The notes under the pieces: generated by a model
The model's input: the letters and a program-made list of their open reading frames with translations, nothing else
The model's database searches: none
Told to the model about the DNA's origin: nothing
Position numbers and translations under genes: made by a program
Source of the DNA: Nocardia sp. MH4
Lineage (GTDB): Bacteria > Actinomycetota > Actinomycetes > Mycobacteriales > Mycobacteriaceae
Direction of reading: 5' to 3'
Length of the DNA stretch: 56,998 bases
Assembly (NCBI RefSeq): GCF_019266065.1
Contig: NZ_LPNR01000083.1
Span: 1-56,998 of the forward strand
In this document: one piece after another, positions 16,508 to 24,801 of the stretch
How positions within the stretch are numbered: position 1 is the first letter of the stretch
Layout: every line of letters begins with the position of its first letter

Positions 16508-18259
16508 TCATCTCGCCGCGAGTGATTCGCCGATGTAGTGCATCTCGTCGGGGGTCGTCACCATCGACACCGTCGCGCTGCCGGTACTCGTCCGCACCGT
16601 GATCCGGTTCGGGGCGTACGGATCCTGGACGAGGGTGACGTCGGGGGCGATCGCCTCCGGATCCCGCTCGGTGGTGCGGATCTCGACGATGGTGGCGCCA
16701 CCGAGGTGGCTGGTCGGGGCGATGCCGTCGAAGACCAGCACCGTGGTGGTCGGGTAGGGAGCCGCGGGAACCGGCGGCGGCCCGGGCGGGGTCTGCGGCG
16801 TCGCGCCCGCCGCGCGCGGGGCGATCGAGAGCAGCTGTGGGGTCGCGAGGTTGGCGACCATCGACTGCCACGCCTGCGGCCGAGCGGTGTGCACGACGGC
16901 ATGGGCGCCGAGCGCGGTGGCACGCAGGATGACCTGCTGGGCCAGGTCCAGGTTTCCGATCACGTCGACGTGGCGGGTACCCGCGCCGATCAACGGGACC
17001 GCGATGCCCTGACCGCGTTCGTCGGCACCGATCAACTGGCCACAGCCGGTGGTCGGCACGGAGATGTCGGTGAGCGCGGCAAGGGTGCCGCGGTAGCCGT
17101 CGCGACCACCGAAGTCCTCGGCCGCGCCGATGGGCAACGTGTCCAGCAGGATTCGGCGCTGACTGCCCGGCAGCTCGCGCAGTCCGGCGACCGGCGCCTG
17201 CTCGTAGGGGGCCACCGAATCGAACCGGACCACGGCGTTGAGGACGACGGTCCCGGCCTTGTCGTACGCGCGTCCGATGCGCCGGGCGCCGGGATGCAGA
17301 CGCAGCGTCACCGTGGTCGACAGCGAGGGCAGCGACCAGATCTCGGCCAGCCCGTTGGTGCCGATCATCGGCGCGGTGAGCTGGTAGTGGGTCAGGTGCC
17401 TGCCGAATTCGGATTCGAGGCCGTGCGCCGACTCGGTCAGGTGCAGCGGGTCGAAACCGTGGGTCAGCTCGCGTACCGCGCTGTTCATCTCGGTGGCGGT
17501 GAGGACCGCGGCGTCGATACCGTGGGTGGCGAGACGATTGGCGACCCGGCGAGTAGCGATGATCATGGTGCGCAGCGCACCGGTCGCGCCCCCGCCACGC
17601 TTGTCGACCGCCGCCGCGTTGGCCACCGGGTCCAGCCGCAGCACGAGCCAGCAGGTGCGGTGCGCGATGGCGGGCAGCGGGCCGAGGATCCGGTCGTACA
17701 GGTGCGCGGCCGCGCCGGTGCCCGCGGTGCGCGCGCCGGTGGCGATCACGTCGATGCTCACCAGCTCCACGTCGAATTGGTCCAGGCAGCGCGCGACCTC
17801 GGTCAGCGGCAGCAGCTGGTCGGCGCTGAGGGTGCCGCGCTGGAGCAGGGTGAGCGAGTCCGGCGGCGGATCGATCCGGAGCATGGTCAGCAGCAGATCG
17901 CCGTCCCAGCGCACGCCACAGCCGCCGCCCTCGGGCAGCGGCACATCGAACGCGGGTGCCCGGTCCAGGGTGTCGGTGCGGCCGCGCGCACGGCGCGCGA
18001 GCCAGCCGCCGAACCGCACCGCGAGCGTGCGCCGGCGGATCGGGACGAGCCCGATCAGCAGCACGGCCACCGCCCCACCGATCGCCCCGTAGCCCGAATT
18101 CGACGTCGCGAGGACCACCCAGGCCACGATCGCCGCCAGCACCGCGACCGATACACACGCGCGCAGCGGATACATCCGGAACAGCCAGAATTCCGGGTCA
18201 CGCAGTGTGTCGTAGGCATTGTCGCCGGCGGTTTGCCCGGCGTTCATACTGTTGTTCAA
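16508..18259 (-). CDS. eccE: ESX membrane component EccE (ESX-1-like locus)
   Basis: The 583-residue protein has two membrane spans near residues 33-51 and 57-74, followed by a large soluble part, the layout of EccE. EccE sits at the edge of the ESX core complex and stabilises it with MycP. Residues 110-560 align by eye with the second EccE in this window (51586-53229), for example 'GCGQLIGADERGQGIAVPLIGAG' against 'GCGQLLGSDDEGNGVATRIIGAG'. The TTG at 18259 has an AGGGA upstream; an ATG four codons later (18247) is an alternative. It is divergent from eccB across about 105 bp. Confidence 0.85.
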   Translation of the reverse strand: MNNSMNAGQTAGDNAYDTLRDPEFWLFRMYPLRACVSVAVLAAIVAWVVLATSNSGYGAIGGAVAVLLIGLVPIRRRTLAVRFGGWLARRARGRTDTLDRAPAFDVPLPEGGGCGVRWDGDLLLTMLRIDPPPDSLTLLQRGTLSADQLLPLTEVARCLDQFDVELVSIDVIATGARTAGTGAAAHLYDRILGPLPAIAHRTCWLVLRLDPVANAAAVDKRGGGATGALRTMIIATRRVANRLATHGIDAAVLTATEMNSAVRELTHGFDPLHLTESAHGLESEFGRHLTHYQLTAPMIGTNGLAEIWSLPSLSTTVTLRLHPGARRIGRAYDKAGTVVLNAVVRFDSVAPYEQAPVAGLRELPGSQRRILLDTLPIGAAEDFGGRDGYRGTLAALTDISVPTTGCGQLIGADERGQGIAVPLIGAGTRHVDVIGNLDLAQQVILRATALGAHAVVHTARPQAWQSMVANLATPQLLSIAPRAAGATPQTPPGPPPVPAAPYPTTTVLVFDGIAPTSHLGGATIVEIRTTERDPEAIAPDVTLVQDPYAPNRITVRTSTGSATVSMVTTPDEMHYIGESLAAR

Positions 18260-18364
18260 AATCGTTGTCCCTGCTTGGCATCCGTCGAATCATGGTGAAG
18301 GACAATTCCGGATTTACGGTACCGTGTCCGACGAGATGGTGATCAACGCAGCAATGGAGTCCCT

Positions 18365-19873
18365 GTGCCGGCACAGCTGACAACCAAGGCCCAGGTCAAC
18401 GGTTATCGTTTCCTGCTGCGCAGGCTCGACCACGCGCTGGTCCGCCGCGACGTGCGCATGCTGCACGATCCGATGCGGTCGCAGAGCCGGTCGATGATGG
18501 TCGGCGCGGTTCTCGGACTGATCATCGTGGCAGGCGCGGCCATTCTCGGCTTTCTCAAACCGCAGGGCGCGATCGGTGACGCGCTGATCGTCAGCGGTAA
18601 GCAGAGCGGCGCCATGTATGTGGTCGTCGAGGCCAAGGAGGGCGAGAAGACGCTCCATCCGGTGCTCAATCTCGCCTCGGCCCGGCTGATCGCCGGCGAC
18701 GCCCAGACGCCGAAGTCGGTGAAGGACGACAAGCTCGGTTCGATGCCACGCGGTCCGCTGCTCGGCATCCCGGGTGCCCCGGCCGCCATGCCGGGATCCA
18801 AGCAGGGCGACAGCTCGAACTGGACGTTGTGCGAGACCACTCAGCTCTCGGCATCCGGGAGCGCGTCCGGTGCCACCGGCGGGCTCACCACCGCCATCGT
18901 CGGCAAGCCGGAAACCGGTGACCGGATCGGCGCCGCCGGCGCCGACGACGCGCTGCTGATGCGCCGCGACGACAAGACCTACCTGGTGTACCAGGGCACC
19001 AGGGCCGAACTCGACCCGAACAACTCGGTGATCGCGCGCACCCTCGGGCTCACCGGCAAGCAGGTCCGCCCGATCGGCAGCGCGGTCCTCGGCGCGACCA
19101 CCCAGGCGCCCCCGCTGGCTGTGCCGACCATCGAGCGCGCGGGCGAGCCGGGCCCGGGCAAACTGTCGAATGTGCCGATCGGCGGCATCATCTCGGTGAC
19201 CGGGGTGCAGGCCGCCGGTCAGGAAACGATGTACGTGGTGCTGGCGGACGGGGTACAGCGGGTCTCGGAATTCACCGCGGACCTGCTGCGCAACGCCGAT
19301 TCGCGGGGCATGCGGGAGATCGCCGAGCTGGCACCGGACGTGCTCGACCGGATGCCGGTGCTGCACACCCTGCCGGTCGACGGTTTCCCCGAGCGCAAGC
19401 CGCGCATCCTGGCGGCCGAGGACGCTCCGGTCGCTTGCGTGCACTGGGCCAAGAACCCGGGCGTCGCGACCGCGCAGGGCACCTCGGTGGACGGTCCGGC
19501 CGAACGCGCCACGGTGACTCTGCTCGCCGGAACGAAGCTGCCGCTGGCCGCTTCGGCCAAGCCCGTGACCCTCGCGACCGCCGACGGCTCGGGGGACCGG
19601 ATGGACGCGGTCTACCTGCCGCCGAGCACCGGCGAATTCGTGCAGGTCACCGGGACAGAGCCAGGGAGCCTGCGCCGGGAATCGCTGTTCTACGTGGCCG
19701 ACAACGGAATTCGCTACGGCATTCCCGACGCGGCCACCGCCGCGGTGCTCGGGCTCGGCGACAAGCCGCGACTCGCGCCGTGGTCGATCATCGGTCAGCT
19801 GGTCCCCGGCCCGACGCTATCCGCGAAAGACGCTCTGACCAGCTACGATTCCTTGCCTTCCGCGAGCAAGTAG
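18365..19873 (+). CDS. eccB: ESX membrane component EccB
   Basis: The 502-residue protein starts with the conserved EccB cytosolic segment containing 'VNGYRFLLRRLDHALVRRDVRM' and one membrane span at residues 44-64. A long periplasmic region of about 430 residues follows, with the repeat-like motifs 'GQQ/GKQ...RPIGSAVL'. Two conserved Cys (in 'WTLCETTQ' and 'VACVHW') probably form the family disulfide. EccB forms the periplasmic part of the ESX channel. The start is GTG at 18365. A strong hairpin terminator follows, then convergent eccA. Confidence 0.95.
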   Translation: MPAQLTTKAQVNGYRFLLRRLDHALVRRDVRMLHDPMRSQSRSMMVGAVLGLIIVAGAAILGFLKPQGAIGDALIVSGKQSGAMYVVVEAKEGEKTLHPVLNLASARLIAGDAQTPKSVKDDKLGSMPRGPLLGIPGAPAAMPGSKQGDSSNWTLCETTQLSASGSASGATGGLTTAIVGKPETGDRIGAAGADDALLMRRDDKTYLVYQGTRAELDPNNSVIARTLGLTGKQVRPIGSAVLGATTQAPPLAVPTIERAGEPGPGKLSNVPIGGIISVTGVQAAGQETMYVVLADGVQRVSEFTADLLRNADSRGMREIAELAPDVLDRMPVLHTLPVDGFPERKPRILAAEDAPVACVHWAKNPGVATAQGTSVDGPAERATVTLLAGTKLPLAASAKPVTLATADGSGDRMDAVYLPPSTGEFVQVTGTEPGSLRRESLFYVADNGIRYGIPDAATAAVLGLGDKPRLAPWSIIGQLVPGPTLSAKDALTSYDSLPSASK

Positions 19874-19879
19874 CGAACG

Positions 19880-19918
19880 CGGCGGGGGCCCGGTGCGCAG
19901 TGCGCCGGGCCCCCGCCG
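19880..19918 (+). terminator. GC-rich hairpin terminator between eccB and eccA
   Basis: Perfect 14-bp arms (CGGCGGGGGCCCGG at 19880-19893 and its complement at 19905-19918) enclose an 11-nt loop. No U-tract follows, which is common for actinobacterial terminators. It lies between two convergent genes and could serve both. Confidence 0.75.
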
Positions 19919-19927
19919 TATTCGGGC

Positions 19928-21769
19928 TCAGCTCAGATTCGGCACCTGACCCACATTGAGCGTGGCGACGATCCCCTTCAACGCGGTGCGCATGTCGGTC
20001 TCCTCGATCCGCATGAGCACGTCGTCGTCGACCTCGGCCAGGTCGAGGCCGTCGGTGTTGGCCAGCCGGAACTCGCGTTCCTCCTCGGCCGCCTCGATCA
20101 CGTTGCGGATGAAGCGGCCGTTGCCCGCCAGGTCGACACCGCGGCGCGGCTGCCCGCTCTGGTCGGTGCTCTCCAGGTCGTAGAGGAACCGGCAGGTCTC
20201 GATCAGGGTTTCCAGTGCTTCCGGCGCCAGCTGTGAATCGCGTCCGCTCGCGACGATTTCACCGATCTGGCCCAGTTCTTCGGCTGTGTACGAGGGGAAT
20301 TGGAGGCGCTTGGCGAATCGCGACGCCAGACCGTCGTTGGCGGCTAGTAGCCGGTCGATCTCGCCGTCGTAGCCCGCGATGATCACTACGAGCCGATCGC
20401 GGTCGTTCTCCATGCGCGCCAGCAGCGTGTCCACGGCCTCGCGTCCGAACGCGTCACCGCCGGAAAGACCGGTCTGGATCAGCGTGTACGCCTCGTCGAT
20501 GAACAGCACGCCGTCCATGGCGCTGTCGATCAGCTTCTCGGACTTGATGGCCGTGCCACCGAGGTTCTGGCTCACGAAGTCGACGCGCTTGGCCTCGACC
20601 ACCTTGTCGGTCTTCAGCAGTCCGACACCGCAGTAGATCTTGGCGACCACACGCGCGATGGTGGTCTTGCCGGTGCCGGGCGGACCGGTGAAGGCCAGAT
20701 GCTGGCCACGGGACTGGCTCGACAGACCCTTGCCCGCGCGGATCTTGGCCAGCTGCGCGGACGACTGCAGCTTGGCGACCTGGTTCTTCACCGACGCCAA
20801 ACCGACCTGCTTGTCCAACTGCGCACGCGCCTCGGCGAGTACGGTTTTCGCGCGGTCCTCGGCAGCGGCTTCGTTCATCGCGGCCAGCGAGAGGGCCGAG
20901 GTGGGATCCCACTTGTCGGTGCGGGCGTCGATCACCTCGCGGCTGGTGACCACGATCCGGAAGGTGCGATCGCGCATGGCGTTGGTGTTGGCGGCGAAGT
21001 CGGGCAGCTGCGAATAGACCTGCTCGAACAGCTTCTGGGCCTCGGCCTCGTTGCCCGATTCCCGCAGGCACAGGCCCCGGTTGTACATCGCGGTGAACTT
21101 GGCCGACGGGATCGGGCCGGCCTCGGCCTGTTCCATCCGCCGGATGGCCTCGCCGAAGAGACCGAGCTGCGCGCACGCCGTACCGACCATCACGTTGGCG
21201 CCGGTGGCCAAGTACGGGTCCTTCCAGTCCGCCGAGCCGGCGAGCACGGTCATCACATCGGGCCAGCGCTGGGTGTTGTAGTGCAGGATGCCGCGGATGT
21301 AGGCGCTGATCCGGTCGTCGATCTGCTTGTCCGGATCGTCGGCACGGGTGGCGCGCAACTCGGCCAGCTTGTCGAGCACCTGCTCGGCCTGGTCGTAGTC
21401 CTTGTCGGCGATCAGCTGGGCCGCCCACGCGAGCCAGATCTCGGTGAGCCCGGCCAGCGGGTAGTCGATGTAGAGGCCGGGGAGGAACCGGCCCGCCATC
21501 GCCCGCGGCGCGAGGCCGAGCCTGCGCTGCTCGCGCCCGAGCGAATCGAGGCTGGTGCGATGCAGGTTGAACAGCACCTCCTTGGTCACTTCGCCTGCGG
21601 CGGCGCGGCCGAGCCACGCGTCGCACATCGACGAATCCCATTCCGTCGCGCGCTGGAAGGCCAGCTTCGCGTACTCTTCGTCGCGCGCGGACTCCTGACC
21701 GTCGATGGACAGACCGAGCGAGAGGACGCCCGCGTCGAAGGCGCGCTGAGCCTGGCGAATGTCTGGCAT
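19928..21769 (-). CDS. eccA: ESX AAA+ ATPase EccA
   Basis: The 613-residue protein has N-terminal TPR-like helices (residues 1-290) and a C-terminal CbxX/CfqX-type AAA+ domain. Walker A is G362-P-P-G-T-G-K368-T, and Walker B is V-L-F-I-D425-E426. EccA is a cytosolic ATPase that works with EspG and PE-PPE clients. The frame is open a further 133 codons upstream, but that part would overlap the divergent eccD and has no family resemblance. The ATG at 21769 ('MPDIRQAQRAFDAG') gives the usual length. EccA is absent from ESX-4, so it marks this locus as a derived, EspG-bearing ESX. Confidence 0.95.
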   Translation of the reverse strand: MPDIRQAQRAFDAGVLSLGLSIDGQESARDEEYAKLAFQRATEWDSSMCDAWLGRAAAGEVTKEVLFNLHRTSLDSLGREQRRLGLAPRAMAGRFLPGLYIDYPLAGLTEIWLAWAAQLIADKDYDQAEQVLDKLAELRATRADDPDKQIDDRISAYIRGILHYNTQRWPDVMTVLAGSADWKDPYLATGANVMVGTACAQLGLFGEAIRRMEQAEAGPIPSAKFTAMYNRGLCLRESGNEAEAQKLFEQVYSQLPDFAANTNAMRDRTFRIVVTSREVIDARTDKWDPTSALSLAAMNEAAAEDRAKTVLAEARAQLDKQVGLASVKNQVAKLQSSAQLAKIRAGKGLSSQSRGQHLAFTGPPGTGKTTIARVVAKIYCGVGLLKTDKVVEAKRVDFVSQNLGGTAIKSEKLIDSAMDGVLFIDEAYTLIQTGLSGGDAFGREAVDTLLARMENDRDRLVVIIAGYDGEIDRLLAANDGLASRFAKRLQFPSYTAEELGQIGEIVASGRDSQLAPEALETLIETCRFLYDLESTDQSGQPRRGVDLAGNGRFIRNVIEAAEEEREFRLANTDGLDLAEVDDDVLMRIEETDMRTALKGIVATLNVGQVPNLS

Positions 21770-21859
21770 GTGGTGTCGGACCCCGAAATCTTCGTCTGGT
21801 GGACAGCTGCTGTTCAATCCGGCGGCGGGACTTCGATCGCGCCGGTTTGCCCTGTCCGT

Positions 21860-21873
21860 TAGATTAGGTAACG
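21860..21873 (+). promoter_or_regulatory. 14-bp promoter-like motif TAGATTAGGTAACG before eccD
   Basis: The motif matches 13 of 14 bases of the one at 11738-11751 and lies 53 bp before the eccD start in the eccA/eccD divergent gap. TAGATT could be the -10 for the eccD-mycP-eccC transcript. Confidence 0.4.
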
Positions 21874-21926
21874 CTGCCGTGTGGTCGCAACGGAAGTAGT
21901 CAGCTACGACTGAGAGTTCATCACTG

Positions 21927-23387
21927 GTGTCGACGTTGTTAGGCAATGAGCCCGAACTATGCCGAGTTTCAGTGATCGGGGGTGATACGCAGCTCGACAT
22001 CGGCCTACCCGCCACGGTTCCGATCGCCGGATTCATCGGCGACCTGGTGGCCCTGATCCGTTCACGTGATCCCCGCCTGCCGGACGGGGACGAGGACTCC
22101 GCCCCGGTCCGCGCCCAGCACTGGACATTGGCCCGGCTCGGGCAGGACCCCCTCGCGCCGAGTCGCACCCTGACCGAGGCCGAGGTCTACGACGGCGAGC
22201 TGCTGGTACTGAGCCCGGTGACCCGCAAGGAGTCGCCCGCGCTCTTCGACGACGTGATCGACGCCGTATCCCGGCTCACCGCAGGCGAGTTCCGCGGCTG
22301 GTCCGGCACGGCGGCACGGTGGGCCGGACTGGTGATCGCGACGATCGCGATCGTCGCCGCGCTCGTGCTGCTCGCGGTCTCGCGCGCCGACAGCGATCCG
22401 CTCGTTCCGGCGTTCGCACTGCTCGGCACCGGCATCGCCGCGTCGGCGGCCGCCGGTATCGCCGCCCGCAAGTTCGCGGATTCGCTGACCGGCAACTGGC
22501 TTTCGCTCGACGCCCTGCTATTGCTGTTCGGCGGTGGCGCGCTGATCGTGCCCGGTCAGCTCGGCGCGGGGCAGGTGCTGCTCGGCAGCGTCGTGCTGCT
22601 GGTCGCGGCCATCGCGGGCTACCGGATCACCGGAATCGGCGCCGGGTTGTTCGCCGCCGCGATCACCCTGAGTGTGTTCGGCGCGGTGGCGGGCACCGTC
22701 TACCTGCTGTGGCATCCGGGGTTGGCCAAGCTGTTCGCGGGGGTGTTGGTCGCGGCGGTGATCCTGCTGTCGTCGGTGCCGCGGCTGGCCGCGGTGACAG
22801 CCCGGTTGCCGATTCCGCCGGTGCCGACAGCCGGTGGGGCGATCGACCCCGCCGACCACGAACAGCGGCCGACGATCGAGGGTGTCGGCGCCGTCGGCGC
22901 GATCGCGCTGCCCTCGGCGGCGGGTCTCGGTGAACGTGCCCGTGTCGCCAATCAGATCCAGACCGGGCTGGTCATCGCCTGCGCGGTCGCCGCGCTGGTC
23001 GGCGCCGTCGGTGCGGCCGATCCGCTCGGGCCGTTCCACTCCGGTGGCGTCGCGCTCGCCGCGGTCGCCGCGGTCGTGCTCTGCCTGCGTGGGCGCTCCT
23101 ACGCCGACCTGGTGCAGGCGGCCACCTTGATCACCGCGGGCGCGCTCATCATGATCGCGCTGCTGACCGGTCTCGGACTCGGGCACGATTCGCTGGAATT
23201 CGTCGCGGTCGCACTACTGTTGCTGACCGCGGGCAGTGTGATCGGGTTCGGCGTGATCGGCCCGCATCTCGAGGTGACCCCGGTGACCAGGCGGATGATC
23301 GAAATCTTCGAGTATCTGCTGATCATCACGATGGTCCCGCTCGCGCTGTGGGTCATGGACGTGTACTCGACCGCTCGCAACATATGA
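21927..23387 (+). CDS. eccD: ESX membrane component EccD
   Basis: The 486-residue protein has an N-terminal ubiquitin-like domain (residues 1-105, 'CRVSVIGGDTQLDIGLPATVPI') followed by about eleven hydrophobic spans from residue 131 to the end, the EccD layout. EccD dimers form the membrane vestibule of the ESX core. It starts at GTG 21927 and ends in ATATGA, so its stop overlaps the mycP start. With mycP and eccC it forms one operon. Confidence 0.95.
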   Translation: MSTLLGNEPELCRVSVIGGDTQLDIGLPATVPIAGFIGDLVALIRSRDPRLPDGDEDSAPVRAQHWTLARLGQDPLAPSRTLTEAEVYDGELLVLSPVTRKESPALFDDVIDAVSRLTAGEFRGWSGTAARWAGLVIATIAIVAALVLLAVSRADSDPLVPAFALLGTGIAASAAAGIAARKFADSLTGNWLSLDALLLLFGGGALIVPGQLGAGQVLLGSVVLLVAAIAGYRITGIGAGLFAAAITLSVFGAVAGTVYLLWHPGLAKLFAGVLVAAVILLSSVPRLAAVTARLPIPPVPTAGGAIDPADHEQRPTIEGVGAVGAIALPSAAGLGERARVANQIQTGLVIACAVAALVGAVGAADPLGPFHSGGVALAAVAAVVLCLRGRSYADLVQAATLITAGALIMIALLTGLGLGHDSLEFVAVALLLLTAGSVIGFGVIGPHLEVTPVTRRMIEIFEYLLIITMVPLALWVMDVYSTARNI

Positions 23388-24790
23388 CCCGCGCACCCTT
23401 GCGGCGCGCGGTGCTCCGGCTGACCTGCGCGGCGACCGTGCTCGGCGCCGTGGCGGGTTTCCCGGCGCCCGCAGGCGCGATCGCCCCGCCCCGGATCGAC
23501 CAGGGCGCGCTCGACGCGGCGCTCGCGCTCAGCGGCAGGCCGGCCCCGCTCGAGCCGACCGAACAGCGCGAACTGTGCGCCGAACCCGTGCTGCGCGGGA
23601 GCGCGCCGAGTGAGCCACCGATGGCGCAGCGGGTGCTCGACCTGCCCTCGGCCTGGCAGTTCAGCCGCGGCGCCGGTCAGAAGGTCGCGGTGATCGACAC
23701 CGGCGTCAACCGGCATCCGCGGCTACCCGCGCTGCAGGCGGGCGGTGACTACGTGAGCGATTCCGACGGCACTGTCGACTGCGACGGGCACGGCACGCTG
23801 GTGGCGGGCATCATCGCCGCGCGGCCCGCACCCGAGGACGCGTTCGTCGGGGTCGCTCCCGAGGCGGAGATCCTCACCATCCGCCAGCTCAGCCTCGCCT
23901 ACGAAGCCAAGGATCGCGGCGCGGACAAGTCGCAGGGGTCGTTGCGCAGCGACGGATACGGCAGCGTGCTCACCCTCGCCGGCGCCGTCGTCCGCGCGGT
24001 CGACATGGGCGCGACCGTGATCAACATTTCCGAAGTAGCGTGCACCGCGGCCGGTTCCAACACCGCCGACGGCGCGCTCGGCGCTGCCGTGAAGTACGCC
24101 TACGACCGCAATGTGGTGGTCGTCGCGGCCGCGGGCAATGTGGAGCAGGGCGGACCGTGCCAGAACCAGAACGAAGGTTCGGGCTGGAGTTCGGTGACCA
24201 CCGTCGCCTCGCCGGCCTGGTTCGCCCCGTACGTGCTCGCGGTCGGCTCGGTCGACGCCGACGGCAAACCCTCGGCGCTGTCGCTGCGTGGTCCGTGGAT
24301 CGGGGCCGCCGCGATCGGGCGCAACATCGTGTCGCTGGACAGCAAACCGGGCGGCGCGGGCCTGGTCGACGGAGTCCAGACGATGGACGGCGTGCAGCCG
24401 GTCGACGGAACCAGTTTCGCCGCACCGTATGTCGCCGGGCTGGCCGCGCTGATCCGGTCGCGCTATCCGGAACTGTCCGCGCAGCAGGTGATCGAACGGA
24501 TCACTCGCACCGCGCACGCGCCGGGCCGCGGGCGCGACGACGCCATCGGGGCCGGCCTGATCGATCCGCTGGCCGCGCTCACCGCGCCGCTGGCCACCGA
24601 GCCACCGAGCGAGGGCGCCGATGTCGGGCACGCGATCGCGGCGCCCTACGTGGCACCCGAGCCGGATCCGCGACCGCGCCGGGTCGCGATCATCGGTTCG
24701 CTGACCCTGTTGGCCGCGTTGGGAATCGGCGCCGCGTTCGGCTTTCCGTTCCGCAGGCGCGGTGCCGACCTCAACCAGGAATTCGAGTAG
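23384..24790 (+). CDS. mycP: Mycosin serine protease MycP (ESX-1-like locus)
   Basis: The 468-residue subtilisin-type protease has an N-terminal signal peptide (residues 1-32), catalytic Asp105 (VIDTG), His136 (DGHGT) and Ser344 (GTSFAAP), oxyanion Asn252, and a C-terminal membrane anchor near residues 428-450 followed by basic residues. All catalytic residues are present. Mycosins face the periplasm, stabilise the ESX complex and can process substrates. The ATG at 23384 overlaps the eccD stop by 4 bp; a start 12 codons earlier would not have a signal-peptide-like beginning. Confidence 0.95.
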   Translation: MTRAPLRRAVLRLTCAATVLGAVAGFPAPAGAIAPPRIDQGALDAALALSGRPAPLEPTEQRELCAEPVLRGSAPSEPPMAQRVLDLPSAWQFSRGAGQKVAVIDTGVNRHPRLPALQAGGDYVSDSDGTVDCDGHGTLVAGIIAARPAPEDAFVGVAPEAEILTIRQLSLAYEAKDRGADKSQGSLRSDGYGSVLTLAGAVVRAVDMGATVINISEVACTAAGSNTADGALGAAVKYAYDRNVVVVAAAGNVEQGGPCQNQNEGSGWSSVTTVASPAWFAPYVLAVGSVDADGKPSALSLRGPWIGAAAIGRNIVSLDSKPGGAGLVDGVQTMDGVQPVDGTSFAAPYVAGLAALIRSRYPELSAQQVIERITRTAHAPGRGRDDAIGAGLIDPLAALTAPLATEPPSEGADVGHAIAAPYVAPEPDPRPRRVAIIGSLTLLAALGIGAAFGFPFRRRGADLNQEFE

Positions 24791-24801
24791 TAGAGGGATC
24801 G

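Noticed and set aside
21858..21876. IdeR-like iron box before eccD
   Set aside because: GTTAGATTAGGTAACG resembles TTAGGTTAGGCTAACC only with a one-base gap and lacks the symmetric right half.
21770..22168. N-terminal extension of EccA by 133 codons
   Set aside because: It would overlap eccD and has no family resemblance; the start at 21769 gives a typical EccA length.
24040..24801. Extension of eccC upstream into mycP
   Set aside because: The same frame is open, but its translation is Arg-rich and without EccC similarity; the ATG at 24802 gives the normal EccC start.
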